From positions 1 to 39,049 of the forward strand of contig DXBJ01000026.1 of NCBI GenBank assembly GCA_019116585.1: a stretch of 39,049 nucleotides of DNA, written 5' to 3'. Numbering within the stretch: position 1 is the stretch's first letter; each line of letters begins with the position of its first letter. The DNA is from Candidatus Faecalibacterium gallistercoris. Lineage in GTDB: Bacteria; Bacillota; Clostridia; Oscillospirales; Ruminococcaceae. The notes beneath the pieces are model-generated. The model saw nothing but the letters and a program-made list of their open reading frames with translations. It searched no databases and had not been told where the DNA came from. Positions 38,746-39,049 of the stretch are shown here, in pieces. The position numbers were made by a program, and so were the translations under genes.

Positions 38746-38771
38746 GCGCCCGCGCAAGCGGGCGCTTTTTT
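38746..38771 (+). terminator. Terminator in the 5' block of cassette D
   Basis: Perfect 8-bp stem GCGCCCGC with GCGGGCGC around GCAA, followed by six T. It ends the small membrane protein transcript. Confidence 0.9.
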
Positions 38772-38774
38772 GTT

Positions 38775-38832
38775 GCCCCTCTCAGGCGCTTCGCGGTGTC
38801 CCAGCGCTTTGCGCTGGGATGGAGAGGGGAGC
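38775..38832. repeat. Short palindromic intergenic repeat
   Basis: CCCCTCTC (38776-38783) and GAGAGGGG (38822-38829) flank a perfect TCCCAGCGC/GCGCTGGGA hairpin. It shares its end sequence with the element at 28236 and lies inside the 5' block of cassette D. Confidence 0.6.
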
Positions 38833-38957
38833 GCAAAGCAAAATACAGAAAAGCATAAACATACATAAAATATAGCATAAAATCAAAAATATACTCTCGC
38901 GCCTTCGGCGCGAGCTAACGAAAAGAAAGCAAAAACCAAAAAATAGTAAATCGGGCC

Positions 38958-38984
38958 TTGACACCGGGGGGGGTATGCTATAAT
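38958..38984 (+). promoter_or_regulatory. G-tract promoter of cassette D
   Basis: TTGACA (38958-38963), a 15-base spacer with eight G, and TATAAT (38979-38984). The leader hairpin is at 38989-39014. The last 111 bases of the window repeat its first 111 exactly. Confidence 0.88.
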
Positions 38985-39049
38985 GCCTTTGAAAGGAAAG
39001 GACCTTCCTTTCAACCTGTTTTGGGTCTCTATCTTTTATACACCATAAG

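Larger units (their letters stand above)
38725..39049 (+). repeat. Lipoprotein cassette, copy D (3' part beyond window)
   Basis: Start of a fourth copy. Its 5' block has a different terminator and a palindromic insert in place of part of the copy B/C block, but the TCGCGCC/GGCGCGA hairpin (38897-38913), promoter and leader are conserved. The window ends inside the RBS, so the lipoprotein gene is not visible. Confidence 0.85.

Noticed and set aside
1-39049. A circular plasmid or phage suggested by identical ends
   Set aside because: The shared 111 bases are part of a repeat also found twice inside the window, and the genes are chromosomal housekeeping types with no replication or packaging genes.

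Overview
The window looks like a stretch of chromosome from a high-GC, Gram-positive-type gut Clostridia, most like the Ruminococcaceae/Oscillospiraceae (Faecalibacterium, Gemmiger, Subdoligranulum). This rests on strong AGGAGG ribosome binding sites, GC-rich codon use, Gram-positive-type regulators and the gene mix: a GlcNAc PTS with nagB and nagA, pstSCAB-phoU, Rnf-like membrane subunits, DUF1015, DUF4015 and patatin genes. The genus is inference. I see no tRNA, rRNA, CRISPR array, phage module or transposase gene.

The most striking feature is a dispersed expression cassette, seen four times on the + strand (1-1112 with its 5' end missing, 4138-5398, 26888-28235, and 38725-39049 with its 3' end missing). 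Each copy that is visible there has a near-identical 5' block with its own terminator and hairpins, then a promoter whose -35/-10 spacer holds a run of 8 or 9 G, a 5' hairpin leader and a strong RBS. Next comes a near-identical lipoprotein signal peptide (MKLKKIASLMLAGVMA...C) joined to a strongly divergent mature domain. Last is a 3' RNA of about 190 bases with three stems. In those stems the bases differ between copies but pairing is kept, and the loops are conserved. A strong terminator closes the unit. I read this as a phase-variable, self-insulated lipoprotein family with a structured RNA tail. The parts are seen directly; switching and function are inferred.

Layout: 1-1112 cassette A; 1193-2595 MarR regulator, FMN-binding protein and flavodoxin operon; 2656-3273 (-) C39-like peptidase; 3433-4062 uridine kinase; 4138-5398 cassette B; 5663-7899 two-component system; 8044-15536 a co-directional run of rpe, rnfD-, rnfE- and rnfA-like genes, a DUF4015 protein, a DUF1015 protein and a DEAD-box helicase; 15616-15999 (-) AraC-type HTH protein; 16281-20616 (-) pstSCAB-phoU; 20988-24759 (-) GlcNAc PTS, nagB and nagA, with a MITE-like element between nagB and nagA; 25190-26862 prmA-rsmE; 26888-28235 cassette C; 28236-28442 inverted-repeat element; 28612-31433 patatin and a divergent Enzyme I; 31570-32217 HAD phosphatase; 32227-32967 (-) LytTR regulator; 33024-34022 GT2 glycosyltransferase; 34108-35901 (-) aminopeptidase P; 36155-38324 two CobW-type GTPases; 38403-38711 small membrane protein; 38725-39049 start of cassette D.

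Several proteins keep their fold but have lost hallmark residues. The RnfA and RnfE homologues lack the iron-sulfur cysteines and have no RnfB, C or G beside them. The Enzyme I homologue lacks the Mg-binding Glu. The LytTR regulator has a degenerate receiver domain. The first and last 111 bases of the window are identical because both lie in the cassette repeat, which suggests the window may be a contig bounded by repeats.
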